Translations under genes and position numbers: made by a program
In this document: piece after piece, positions 1-11,447 of the stretch
Position numbering within the stretch: the stretch's first letter is position 1
Layout of the letters: every line of letters starts with the position of its first letter
Notes under the pieces: model-generated
Told to the model about the DNA's origin: nothing
The model's input: only the letters and a program-made list of their open reading frames with translations
The model's database searches: none
NCBI RefSeq assembly: GCF_052324685.1
Contig: NW_027506917.1
Coordinates: forward strand, 372,001-436,000
Direction: 5' to 3'
DNA: 64,000 nt
DNA from: Brachyhypopomus gauderio
Lineage: Eukaryota; Chordata; Actinopteri; Gymnotiformes; Hypopomidae

Positions 1-1095
1 TGTAGGACACACCTGAAAATCCCACAGCAGGTAAAGTGAACCCCAGCACGCCTCACAGTGAGGCTCAAATGCCTTGTAAGTGTTTCCCAATGAACAAGTA
101 ATTATAAGAAGGGCTATGGTGCCATGTGATGTCATTAGAATGTGGGGAGAATGCTTAAGAATTTGTGATGTTGGAAATCTGTTTCTTTTTAAAAATGTTT
201 ATTTTTATTTGCTTTATTCATGGCCACATAATGTTAACACATATATGTAACATGGTGGGATTTATGAAAATTGTGCTGAGTCAAAGAAATCAAAGAAATA
301 ACCCATGCTCCATTAATTATATTATCCTGTACACATGAAATAAAGAGCTTGACAGTCATCAATAGAATAAATATACATGTTATTTTTCTGAACCTTAGAA
401 ACCTACTACATAAATGTGTATATTTAATTTTTTATTATTATGAATAAGCCTATGGAAATCCATACTCATAAGAACTAAATATACTGTCTTACATAGAAGT
501 ATAAAATTATGTACAGTATATGAAAATGTATTTTTCTCACCATGAGTGGTACAACCTGGTGTGTCTATGAAGTTGTTTTGTTCCTGCCCAGGCCTTGGCT
601 GGTCAATTCTGCAGGGGTAAAAACTCATTCTCAAGGTGAAAAATAGAAAGGATAGAAAGGATAGAAAGATCTACAAAAAATAGAAAGTAAATCAGATCTT
701 ATTTGTAAGATTTGTAAAATTTGTAAGGGTTGTAAGTCACAGAGCAAAATCTCATACAACCAATTCTGAGCTTTTCAGCATCAAAATTGAAATCAAAACA
801 TTCCACCTTCCCAACCAAACATTCTAAACCAAACATTCCAAAGTTGAGTAGCACATGTAATATCACAACTTCCAATTTTTTAACCAAAACACCAAATCAG
901 CCAGGCTGCTACAATAACCTGATGCAGCCTGGCTTGTATACACCTTTCATACACCTTTTCCCTGGTCAAAGTCAGGCACTTTCAATGTCTATTTTCTTTC
1001 AATTTCTATTTTCAATATTTTCCAGTACCTTACAGCTTAGGTGTAATTACAAATCAGTGATTCTTGAGACAAGGGACAAAACGGGGTTACAAATA
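1..1095. other. Noncoding sequence left of the Tc1 element
   Basis: AT-rich sequence with no coding exon that I can support. It has a short pentanucleotide-like tract of GGATAGAAA units near 650-670. The same sequence stands at 41290-42384, where its left neighbour is the single-copy DNA ending at 41289. Confidence 0.6.
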
Positions 1096-1097
1096 TA

Positions 1098-2610
1098 CAC
1101 TGCTCAAAAAAATAAAGGGAACCCTTAAACAACACAATATAATTCCAAGTCAACCACACTTCTGTGAAACCAACCTGTTCAGTTAGGAAGCAACACTGAT
1201 TGTGAATCAATTTAACCTGCTGTTGTGCAAATGGAATAGACAACAGGTAGAAATGAGAGGCAATTAGCAAGACCCCCCCATAAAGGAGTGGTTCTGCAGG
1301 TGGGGACCACAGACCACTTCTCAGTACCTATGCTTTCTGGCTGATGTTTTGGTCACTTTTGAATGTTGGTGGTCCTTTCACACTCGTGGTAGCATGAGAC
1401 GGACTTTACAACCCACACGAGTGGCTCAGGTAGTGCAGCTCATCCAGGATGCCACATCAATGCGAGCTGTGGCAAGAAGGTTTGCTATGTCTGTCAGCGT
1501 AGTGTCCAGAGGCTGGAGGCGCTACCAGGAGACAGGCCAGTACACCAGGAGACGTGGAGGAGGCCGTAGGAGGGCAACAACCCAGCAGCAGGACCACTAC
1601 CTCCGCCTTTGTGCAAGCAGGAACAGGAGGAACACTGCCAGAGCCCTGCAAAATGACCTCCAGCAGGCCACAAATGTGCATGTGTCTGCACAAGCGGTTA
1701 GAAACCGACTCCATGAGGATGGTATGAGAGACCGACGTCCACAGATGGGGGGTTGTGCTCACAGCCCAACACCGTGCAGCACGCTTGGCATTTGCCAGAG
1801 AACACCAGGATTGGCAAATTCGCCACTGGCACCTTGTGCTCTTCACAGATGAAAACAGGTTCACACTGAGCACGTGACAGACATAACAGAGTCTGGAGAC
1901 GCCGTGGAGAGCGATATGCTGCCTGCAACATCCTTCAGCATGACCGGTTTGGCAGTGGGTCAGTAATGGTGTGGGGTGGCATTTCATTGGAGGGCCACAC
2001 AGCCCTCCATGTGCTCACCAGAGGTAGCCTGACTGCCATTAGGTACCGAGATGAGATCCTCAGACCCCTTGTGAGACCATATGCTGGTGCGGTTGGCCCT
2101 GGGTTCCTCCTAATGCAGGACAATGTTAGACCTCATGTGGCTGGAGTGTGTCAGCAGTTCCTGCAATGTGAAGGCATTGAAGCTATGGACTGGCCCGCCC
2201 GTTCCCCAGACCTGATTGAGCACATCTGGGACATCATGTCTCACTCCATCCACCAACGTCACGTTGCACCACAGACTGTCCAGGAGTTGGCGGATGCTTT
2301 AGTCCAGGTCTGGGAGGTGATCCCTCAGGAGACCATCCGCCACTTCATCAGGAGCATGCCCAGGCGTTGTAGGGAGGTCATACAGGCATGTGGAGGCCAC
2401 ACACAATACTGAGCCTCATTTTGACTTGTTTTAAGGACATTACATCAAAGTTGGATCAGCCTGTAGTGTGTTTTTCCACTTTAATTTTGTGTGTGGCTCC
2501 AAATGACGGCCTCCATTGGTTAATAAATGTGATTTCCATTGATGATTTTTGTGTGATTTTGTTGTCAGCACATTCAACTTTGTACAGAACAAAGTATTCA
2601 ATGAGAAAAG
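1098..2610 (+). mobile_element. Tc1-type DNA transposon, right end missing
   Basis: The left terminal inverted repeat begins CACTGCTCAAAAAAATAAAG after a TA at 1096-1097. The transposase reads from about 1394 to 2412 in pieces. An N-terminal helix-turn-helix part ([12 protein letters not shown]) is followed by a catalytic core with FTDENRF (first Asp), LLMQDNVRPH (second Asp) and SPDLIEH (Glu). There are at least two frame breaks, one at the G run near 1746 and one near 1875. The usual Asn-Pro of SPDLNPIEH is missing. The right inverted repeat, present in copy B, is lost here with a 204-bp deletion. The element cannot move by itself. Confidence 0.92.
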
Positions 2611-3517
2611 GGAAAGTGAGATTGAACAAAGAGAGAACATGGCTAGTGAGGAGAGACAGGGAGAGCTAATACAACCCAGTGAGCCAGCAGCCAGTCAGCA
2701 TAACCATCAGCCAGAAGCCAGCCAATCAGAGCTATTGAAAAAATTTAAGAGACAAGAAAGAATCATGAGGAAAACAAAGGCAGCACTACAAAAAATAAGG
2801 AAGGAAAATGCCACTCTCAAGAGACACAGAAAGTTAGGGACACAAAACTTAAGAAAACGTTTTCAAAAGATCAAATGAAAGCATTAGGCAGACTAACCAC
2901 AAAAGGGATGAAATTGAGCAATGAGACAATTAAGAAGGCGTTGAAAATTGGCTTTACTGCTGGTGGGACAGGTTACAAGACCCTGCAGGAACTGCAAATT
3001 CCCCTGCCAGGAATAAGAACCCTACAGAGAAGGATACAATGCGTTAGATTTGAGCCTGGTGTGCTGACAGAGGTGTTTGATTTCCTTAAACTGAAGGTAG
3101 ATGGGTTGACAGAGATTGAACGGGAATGTGTGTTGACCTTGGATGAAATGGCAATCACACCAAGTGTGGAGTTGCATATGCTTACCGGCAAACTCTACGG
3201 TGATGTGACTTTGCCAGGTCACACAGGAGTAGCAACACATGCTTGTGTCTTTATGCTGGCTGGAAGCACAAACACGGTGGAAGCAAGTAGTGGCATATCA
3301 TTTCACTGGCAATACTACCAACAGAGCACAGTACAGGCCAATAATTATTGAATTAATACAAAGGGCAGCATCCATAGGGCTACATGTGTTCAACGTCACC
3401 ACTGACATGGGTAGCCCTAAGCAGGCCATGTGGAGATCCTTTGGGGTCAACCTCAATAAAACATCTGGGCCACATCCATCAACACCAGACAGACAACTTT
3501 ATTTCATGCCTGATGTC
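2611..3517 (+). mobile_element. P-type (THAP9-like) transposon fragment, first piece
   Basis: This encodes part of a P-element family transposase, the family whose vertebrate relative is THAP9. After a short acidic and Gln-rich leader (MASEERQGELIQ at 2639) comes a basic coiled coil (FKRQERIMRKTKAALQK). The start of the RNase H-like catalytic region follows: GFTAGGTGYKTLQEL, then LTLDEMAI with the first catalytic Asp, then TGKLYGDVTLPGHTG. Further on, QVVAYHFTG and DRQLYFMPD are in another frame. The frame changes near 2860 and near 3275. The fragment ends at 3517 where another repeat begins. The N-terminal THAP exons are absent here but present in the second piece at 7586. Confidence 0.85.
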
Positions 3518-3940
3518 CAGAGCCGGCCCTGACCAATGTGGTGCCCTAGGCGAGATTTTGGTTGGTGCCCCCTGCATCATCAATCATTGTGTTGATTGTG
3601 TCACTATTAAAGAAACAAATAAAAAGCAAATGACTTAAATATTACCATATAACAAGCAATAAATATAAAGGTGTTGCACAAAAAATATTTTAAAACTATT
3701 TTACATAACGTAGTGCAGAGAACAACTTTTAAATATTAATAATAAATTTAAAATAAAAATAAAAAAACTACTACCTGTTTTTCTGCCTTTTTGAGGTCTT
3801 TACAGGGAGATGTCACTCATTCTGTGGTGTACAGAGAAACAGTAACGAGGTGCGCAGAGCACGCGGGGGAGGGCGGGTTGGCGCGCGGGTGATAGGTGTC
3901 GTGTGTGGTTATTATAAGAATTATTAATTTGACTAATATT
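3518..3940. repeat. Interspersed repeat inserted in the P-type fragment
   Basis: Begins CAGAGCCGGCCCTGACC and interrupts the P-type reading frame directly after the FMPDV codons. The CAG start and the phrase GGTGCCCTAGGCGAG resemble a repeat end common in vertebrate genomes, possibly a hAT-type nonautonomous element. I could not locate its other end or a target duplication. A GC-rich patch lies at 3850-3905. Confidence 0.4.
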
Positions 3941-3964
3941 ATTAAACAATGAAATTATGATTAT

Positions 3965-4357
3965 GTGGACTTTGCTTATTATTGCATCTTATTGAACTTA
4001 AAAGAGTTCAAGGCAGGTGCTCTTTGTCATCCTTCCCAAGACGCATATGATTTCATTCACCAAATTGAGGAACTATTTAGGACCAAGACTGGTTCCTGCC
4101 TCATGGAACTCCCTGATGCAGTGAGGGTCTTGGAGAAACAAGCTCAGGCACTTTACAGTAAGCTTCCAGCTTGCTGTGAAGTACAAGACAAAATCATGAA
4201 AAGATTCATACGGCTAAGGTTGAGAATTGAAGCGGCAACAATACCAAATGACAGAAAGAAGAAACAGTTAAAAGATGGTCATTTTGGAAGCAAGAGCCAA
4301 TCCAGAAAGTTGAAAAACAACTCCAGGTGCCAAGCTTCAAAATCCGGCAACCCCTAA
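3965..4357 (+). pseudogene. Possible C-terminal part of the P-type transposase
   Basis: A 130-codon open stretch with LKEFKAGALCHPSQDAYDF, a Leu-rich helical middle and a very basic end. The position, after the first P-type piece and past the inserted repeat, and the pattern GAL-x-PS followed by a helix and an RLRLRI basic stretch suggest the transposase C-terminus. Much of the middle of such a protein is missing between 3517 and 3965. The assignment is an inference; it could be an unrelated open stretch. Copy B has the same at 45458-45850. Confidence 0.4.
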
Positions 4358-7300
4358 ACAGCTCCAAATGTGCCATCAAGCCCATTAGTCACTCCAACAG
4401 AAACATTTGGACTAATCATTGCTCCTACAACCCCCCCAGCCAACATCACTACTCCTACACTCCTACAGCCAACATACGGCAGTGTAATAAACATTGATTT
4501 CTTATTGCTATTTGAAACTTACCTTGTTGTGTTTTCAATCTCATCATGGTCAGCACCCAATTATCCCACAGCAGGCAACTAATATACACCAACAAGATAA
4601 ATTAAATACAACATAAATAATACAATAATAGAATACAAGTCTAGTATGGTTACATATGATTACATATATCATACTGTACTATAACATTTTAGTATGTTGT
4701 ATTCCTCTTTAGTCTTGTAAGATTCATTGATCAAAAGTGCCACCCTAGTTTCAACTTACCTTGTGTTTTCAATCTCTCTTGATGACCTTCCCTCTCCCTT
4801 TGCCATCAATCCAAAGTCTGCTGAGCATAATACAGATAATAGTCAACAGAATAACAAAATCTACAAACACTTGATCTATAAATTACACTGTTGTGTACTA
4901 TTTAGAAGTCTTAAATATGCATTCTAATCAATATCAGCAGTGATGTATCACAAGAATGGCTCTCCTACTTATTGTGCGTTAGCTTAACGTTAGCTGGTAC
5001 TCCAAAATGGATATCCTCATTTCAGCTCCTCGACCCAACACACTCTACAATCACACTCAAATGTTATATTTAACCAATACTTAGCTGCCCCGCAAAAAAC
5101 ATCGCGTTTAGGTGAAATGGCATTAAGAGTGGAATTTACAATTAATAGGCTGTCAGTGGTTAATGTGAAATCTCGCTAACCGTATTCACGTTGCCTTAGC
5201 ATACATTTAGTTCCCTAAATCTGCTTATTAAGAGGTGGATAATTCACTAAAATATTTTAATGCACATGTTAATTTGATTCTGATGTCCTTATAATACACA
5301 ATCTGATTTTTTAAGCGTACTAACCTGTAAAAGTGTATCACAGATGGTCCACTGCTCCAGTTTGACTGCGCTGCTCGTATTTGCTGCTAACTTCCGGGAA
5401 CTATTGACAGGCTCCACGATCTGCCATTGCTGTAAAAAAAACTGCTCCATTGGAGTGAACGGAGTTGACGTGACTCTCTCTCTATATGGCTCTGCTGGGC
5501 CCGCTCACCCCCCCCCCCCCCCCCCGGAAAAAGATTGAGATTGAGACGACATTACAGCTTTAAAAACGCAATAAACCAGTAACATATGTACTAGATAACG
5601 TCTTAAGCAAAAATAAGGTTCCAACAAAATAAGGTTCACAGCTCCGTGTTCCTCGGGAGCGGAATATGTAAACAACACGCACGACGCCATCAAAGGACTG
5701 AATCGGAACTAGCTAGCGGTGGTACGCTAATGACAGCTAGCGTCGCCACAGCGGGCTACAGTTAAGCCCGCCCATTAAGATGGAAGAGATGATTGGTCAG
5801 TTTTGCTGTCATTTGAAACATCACAGTTAGCTCGTTAGTTTCCTGTTTACTTCCTAGAAACGTCAGAGGGCGTAATATGCCGACTTCAAGCTGATTGGTT
5901 TAGTAGCCTCACTATGCAAAATAGTAATGCATTGTGGTACCGAAATCTTATTTTGCACAGGGAAAAAATGGAATAATGTTTAAACAGTTAATGTAGAACT
6001 AAAATATATATATGTAATATAGAACTATTCTGTTTCCTAAATATATTTAGGTTAATATACTTTTTGGCATACCATCATCGAGACATATATGAATTTCCAG
6101 TGCTATATATAATGTACAAATGGCCTTCATCAACCATGTTGCAGGGAAGCGCTGGCTGTGTGCTCCCTTCAGAAGGAATGGGATTGAAGGTATGAGCTCC
6201 CAGTGACCTGCAACACATGGTTAGATGCCACCTTGCTTGTGGTGGCATCTAACCGTTATTTCTACTACAATGCGCAATTGTAATCTCCACATTGGGCCTT
6301 ATCATCATGGGATACTTTGTTTCATTCGTTTTTAGCTACCACAAAACTCCAGGCTGTGCACTTTTGTACACTGTGCTCAATGATTTCAAGCCCGTGTTGG
6401 CTGGTAGAAATCTGATCTAGAGCACAAACAAAAGTGACTCAAATTTGCTTTGACAAGATAGGATTTGTGTGTCCACACATCCCCCAAAAAAGCAGAGCTG
6501 TCACATTAAGGCGCAAAAATGAGTTTGACTGACTGTTTTACAATGTCAATGTAGCTGCTTTAAAGTTATCTAAAAAGGTGAGCTTCTGAACAAAAATACT
6601 GGATATGAGTTTAACAAAATTCAGACCTTTTTAGCTCCAGAATCACTGCGAGAATAATCAGTCACTTCTTACAACTGTGATTGGCCAGGTAGTATTCATG
6701 CTGTGCATTGATTGGCTAGATAGAGGAGGGCCATGTACTGACTTAAACAACACAGTCACTAGAGCTGCCTCAACAAGCCAAATACAGGATTAGAGCTGCA
6801 TGTATGAACATCACACACTGATAATGGAGTCAGACTGTGTTATGGTGCTTTATGTGAGCAATGTTGTGTGTGTGTGTGTGTTTCCCCAGGATCTGGTGTA
6901 AGAGTAAAGACACAATGCACACGGACATCAGATACAGTTTGTGAGCCACTGGAGAGTCACTACTGTACTGAGCAAGTCGGGGGCAGCTTGATGGTCACGT
7001 GATTCACGGAGGCTTCTGATAGTTCCAGGAAGTTCAATCTGAGCGTATAAACCCAGAGACAGAATCACGATTTGAGGATTGTGACCTTATAGCGAGCAAA
7101 TTTAGGCTAATGTGAGAGCACATTGCTGTTTAATGCTTTGATTGTTTTATAATTGTTATATATTACTTTCATTTATATATTTAGAGGGACAGGAAGGGGT
7201 GAGAAATTCAGATCAGATTAATTTTCCAACATTAACATATCTTTAAATCATGGTGATTTCTGTAATCCCGTGGTATTGGGGACCCAAGTAATCTAAATGA

Positions 7301-7560
7301 CTAACGTACATTTTCTGACTTTCAGATACGACAGAAGGAAATTCTTTGACTTCATTGTGCAGAAATCTGCTTTAAAAGGGTACATTAAAACACATTACAT
7401 TTACATCCAGACGGTATATGACATGTTAAAATACATTGATAAATTATATATAGCTTGTCTTTTTAATACACACTTATTTACAGCAATGAATTCATGAAAT
7501 AAATCTCTAATAATCTCAAATATGAATATCATGTCAAGCAGTTTTTGTGTGTCCTTTCCT
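4358..7560. other. Noncoding stretch between the two P-type pieces
   Basis: No coding exon is supported in this 3.2 kb. It holds a C run at about 5508-5525, a pair of inverted repeats at 6133-6254 listed separately, a short TG run near 6865-6881, and generic AT-rich DNA. Part may be internal or 3' sequence of a P-type element, but I see no protein similarity. Confidence 0.55.
6133..6254. repeat. Two adjoining inverted repeats (hairpins)
   Basis: The inner hairpin has perfect 14-bp arms, GGTTAGATGCCACC at 6219-6232 and its reverse complement at 6241-6254, around an 8-base loop. An outer imperfect pair lies just left: ACCATGTTGCAGG at 6133-6145 against CCTGCAACACATGGT at 6207-6221, 61 bases apart. 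The two pairs share a few bases, so they compete for pairing. It may be a relic of a foldback element. Copy B has it unchanged (inner arms 47713-47726 and 47735-47748). Confidence 0.75.
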
Positions 7561-7585
7561 CCGTGTTGTTAGTGTAGTGTCCACC

Positions 7586-9213
7586 ATGGTTTCCTGTGCT
7601 GCATGGGGATGCTCCAATCGATCCGAGAAAGGAGCAAAAATGTATGGTTTCCCCACTGATACTGAGAGGAGAAAAAAATGGTTGGCTCAACTCACCACGA
7701 GCAATTTTACCCTCACTAAAGATTAGAATAGCAAAAAAAAAATTTGAGGTAATCATCAAACACTCCATTGGCACTTTTCACAATAAACACACTATTGGAA
7801 AGCTTAATGCCTGATTTATTAAAATACAGAATAGTGAACAAAAAAAATCAAAGACTCCAGACAGACTCGGGTGCAGGGTGAGGGTGCTATCTAGTTGCAG
7901 GCTCCATTGAATCCCCTGTGGTTCTTTGGCTTAAAGAGAGAGAGGAGAAAAAGACAGGAGAAAATGATTATTATGAGTATTGATGTGATATGAATTTGAA
8001 CTTGTTGCACAGCCTTGGTTGTTTTTTATACGTGTAATGAGTGTATACATATCCAGTAAGTGTTCTCTAATACTGTGTATTCACCCACTATGGGATATGT
8101 ATATGGGTAGACAAAACTGAGTTGTCATACGTGAGGAGTAAACTCACATCACTCTGCAGGCACATTTTGAGGCAGAGCAGTTCATCAGAACCAAACAGGG
8201 CAAGACCAGGCTGAGAGCAGATGCTGTTCCCACCATTTTTGTGCATCGCCCCGCACTCAGAAAGAGGAAGCCCCCTGCACTACGATGCACCACTGGACCT
8301 GTAAAGACAGGGCCCACAGCTGCTGATCATAGCTATAGTGTTAGAAGTGACCCAGGTATAATAAGTATGAACTCCTAATAATTATATTATTTCTTTAAGT
8401 GATAGAATATTTAAAAGGTAATCACAGTAAATAGTATATGTCTTTTATATCCAGCAGTTTCAAAAACTGAGGAAATAAGGGATGAGGATACAGAGAGAAG
8501 GGAAAGTGAGATTGAACAAAGAGAGAACATGGCTAGTGAGGAGAGACAGGGAGAGCTAATACAACCCAGTGAGCCAGCAGCCAGTCAGCATAACCATCAG
8601 CCAGAAGCCAGCCAATCAGAGCTTTATAAATTTAAGAGACAAGAAAGAATCATGAGGAAAACAAAGGCAGCACTACAAAAAATAAGGAAGGAAAATGCCA
8701 CTCTCAAGAGACACTGAAAGTTAGGGACACAAAACTTAAGAAAACGTTTTCAAAAGATCAAATGAAAGCATTAGGCAGACTAACCACAAAAGGGATGAAA
8801 TAGAGCAATGAGACAATTAAGAAGGCGTTGAAAATTGGCTTTACTGCTGGTGGGACAGGTTACAAGACCCTGCAGGAACTGCAATTTCCCCTGCCAGGAA
8901 TAAGAACCCTACAGAGAAGGATGCAATGCGTTAGATTTGAGCCTGGTGTGCTGACAGAGGTGTTTGATTTCCTTAAACTGAAGGTAGATGGGTTGACAGA
9001 GATTGAACGGGAATGTGTGTTGACCTTGGATGAAATGGCAATCACACCAAGTGTGGAGTTGCATATGCTTACCGGCAAACTCTACGGTGATGTGACTTTG
9101 CCAGGTCACACAGGAGTAGCATGCTTGTGTCTTTATGCTGGCTGGAAGCACAAACACGGTGGAAGCAAGTAGTGGCATATCATTTCACTGGCAATACTAC
9201 CAACGGAGCACAG
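7586..9213 (+). mobile_element. P-type (THAP9-like) transposon fragment, second piece, with THAP exons
   Basis: The ATG at 7586 has a strong context (CCACCATGG) and begins a THAP zinc-finger: MVSCAAWGCSNRSEKG with the first Cys pair, then MYGFPTDTERRKKWL. The second half of the THAP domain is a separate exon at 8160-8355, with HFEAEQFIRT and RLRADAVPTIF, bounded by CTGCAG and AG/GTATAA splice sites. A third exon from about 8455 gives the coiled coil and catalytic start, as in the first piece. This copy has extra stops, one after LKRH near 8715 and one near 8801, and the end of the first THAP exon is lost in an A run near 7730. It is cut at 9213 by the AT-ended element. Confidence 0.85.
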
Positions 9214-9803
9214 TACACTAAAAAAAAAATCGTAAAAAAACGGTAAACGACTGGCAGCAGCGGCTGCCAAACAAAAACTTTAATTTTAAAGTAAAAAACC
9301 CTGATTTAAATTAAGTGGAAAAACAATAAATTTACAGAAAAATTCATTAAACATTCTGCAGAAATACCGTTATTTTACAGATTTTTCCTGGATTATTATG
9401 ATTTAGCACTTTTAATAAAGTGACAGCACTAATAGTTTTGCAGAGAAATACCTTTATTTTACAACTTTTCCCTGAATTAGTACAATTAAGCACTTTCAAT
9501 AAAGTGACAGCACAAAAAGTTCTGCAGAGAAGTACCGTAATTTTACAGATTTTTCCTGTCCATATTCATCGTGACTTCCAGGACAAACTCAAATGTGGAA
9601 TGCAAACTGCAAAGTTATTTTATACAAATGAAAAAGTATATTATACCAATGTTGAGCACCTCAATGTCCTCTATCATCACTTTTAATCATTTAAATCCCC
9701 AGGACTGTACTCAGTGTCTTTCTCCATCACCAATATCAGTAGCCTGAACACAACTACAAACACATAACACTGATGTGACATGAAAGATACACTCCTTCTC
9801 ATT

Positions 9804-10703
9804 TACATGTAGGACATTTAGCAGACACTCTTATCCAGAGCGCCTTACGAAGTGCTTTGCCATCTGTTCACAGAATTAATTCTAAATAGTACATAGATAG
9901 GTCAAAATTCAAGATACCCTCGAACCAGAATACTACTAAACTACAGAAATCAATGCAAATACCTAGAAGTACACAAAAACATAGGCTGAATATTGCTAAA
10001 CTACAGAAATTAAAATGGATACCTACAAGAAATGCAAACTCACATAGGTACTATATCATACAACGGAAACAACTATGACAAGTGCTAGAGATTTAGTCTG
10101 TTCTACAGATGAGTCTTCAGTCATTTGAAGACTGCTAAGGACTCTGCAGTCTGGACAGTCAATGGAAGCTCATTCCACTATCTCGGAGCCAGGACAGGTC
10201 TTGAAGTTTGTTTTCCGTGAGACTTTAAGCATGGCGTTTTAAGCCAAGCCGTACTTGAGGTTCAAAGTACTCAAGGTTTGGATGGGGCTTTGACCATGGC
10301 CATCATGTAGGGAGGGGTTGGTCCATTTTTGGCTTTGCAAGCAAGCATCGAGGTTTTAGATCTGATGTATGCAGCTACTGGAAGGCAGTAAAGAGCACTG
10401 GAGTGACATGTGTCACTGGAGTGACATGTGAACTTGGGGAGATTGAAGACCAGTCATGCAGCTGCATTCTGGATCAGTTTGTAGAGGTCTGATGACCCAT
10501 AGAGAAAGATCCGTAAGTAAGCAGTTGCAGTAGTCCAGCTTTGAGATGATGAGAGACTGTAAAAGCACCTGGGTAGCTTCCTGTGAAAGAAAGGGTTGTA
10601 TTCTCCGTATGTTGCAGAGAAGAAATCTGCAGGATCTGGTCATTGGCCTCTCAGAAGTGAAAAGCTGAAGTCTGCCTGTTAAAAAGTTGCAGACAAAATC
10701 CAA
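9804..10703 (-). mobile_element. L2-type LINE, 3' part, minus strand
   Basis: Read on the minus strand, 10703-10413 gives a reverse transcriptase C-terminal region with NIRRIQPFLSQEATQVLLQS, SKLDYCNCLLTDL and RPLQTDPECSCMTGL. This is the conserved end of L2/CR1-like ORF2. Its 3' tail, the forward-strand sequence near 9806-9850, has the phrase TTAGCAGACACTCTTATCC, common at such repeat ends in fish. The 5' end is missing, as usual for LINEs, and the frame is broken downstream of the segment quoted. Confidence 0.8.
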
Positions 10704-10959
10704 AGTTAGCTGCTGTTAATTTTGTGCCAATAACATTACAAATATTATAGTACAAATATATAGCAAAGCCATTTCAAAAAGGGATCACACTTCTGTGTTA
10801 TGTTGAATCATGACAATGATAGCACTTAATCTTGGAAAACACATAAACAGTGAAGAGGGATTCAGGAGGTGGCAGATCCTGAAGATCCAGTGTAGTGGTG
10901 CAGCAGGGAGAGTCACTCACCTCAACATAATGGCCAGATTGATTTGTACTGTGAGCTAG

Positions 10960-11140
10960 GCTGTGATGCTCCTGCTCTGGGCTGTGATGCTCCTGCTCTG
11001 GGCTGTGTTGCGCTCCTGCTCTGGGCTGTGTTGCGCTCCTGCTCTGGGCTGTGTTGCGCTCCTGCTCTGGGCTGTGTTGCGCTCCTGCTCTGGGCTGTGT
11101 TGCGCTCCTGCTCTGGGCTGTGTTGCGCTCTAGCTCTGTA
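10960..11140. repeat. GC-rich minisatellite, 21- and 23-bp units
   Basis: Two 21-bp units (GCTGTGATGCTCCTGCTCTG plus G) are followed by several 23-bp units in which GATGCTCC becomes GTTGCGCTCC. A sequence containing CAGATTGATTTGTACTGTG lies just before it, and recurs before a second, shorter block at 11365-11447. Both strands stay open only because of the repeat; no gene is inferred. Copy B holds the same blocks at 52453-52632 and 52858-52940. Confidence 0.85.
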
Positions 11141-11364
11141 CAGTAAACAAAATGTAGGCCAAACTTGGTGCATATAATTTTTTTGCTTTACATATTTAAC
11201 ATATGAGAAAAGCATATTTATTCCCTAAGGGTAAAAATGCAATGGACAAAATCTTCACAATGATCCCAATAATGGTGTTTTAATTTTTTACACAAACCAT
11301 ACCTGGTCTCCTTCACCCTTTCTTTCTTCAGTGCATAATGGCCGGATTGATTTGTACTGTGAGC

Positions 11365-11447
11365 TAGGCTGTGATGCTCCTGCTCTGAGTTGTGTTGCGC
11401 TCCTGCTCTGGGCTGTGTTGCGCTCCTGCTCTGGGCTGTGTTGCGAT
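11365..11447. repeat. Second block of the same minisatellite
   Basis: About three units of the 23-bp type with one variant unit, preceded by a near-identical copy of the leader found at 10925-10960. The duplicated leader shows that a whole leader-plus-array block was copied about 410 bp away and then the arrays changed length independently. Confidence 0.8.

Noticed and set aside
1457-1987. Minus-strand open frame across the Tc1 transposase
   Set aside because: Shadow of the transposase; Cys/Ser-rich with no motif, repeated at 42746-43276 only because of the duplication.
10960-11140. Possible CRISPR-like array
   Set aside because: The units are directly adjacent with no unique spacers, and the genome is eukaryotic.
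10922-11215. Repetitive minus-strand protein with Gln/Arg/Ala-rich units
   Set aside because: It is the minisatellite read as codons; the unit lengths of 21 and 23 bp do not both keep a frame by selection.
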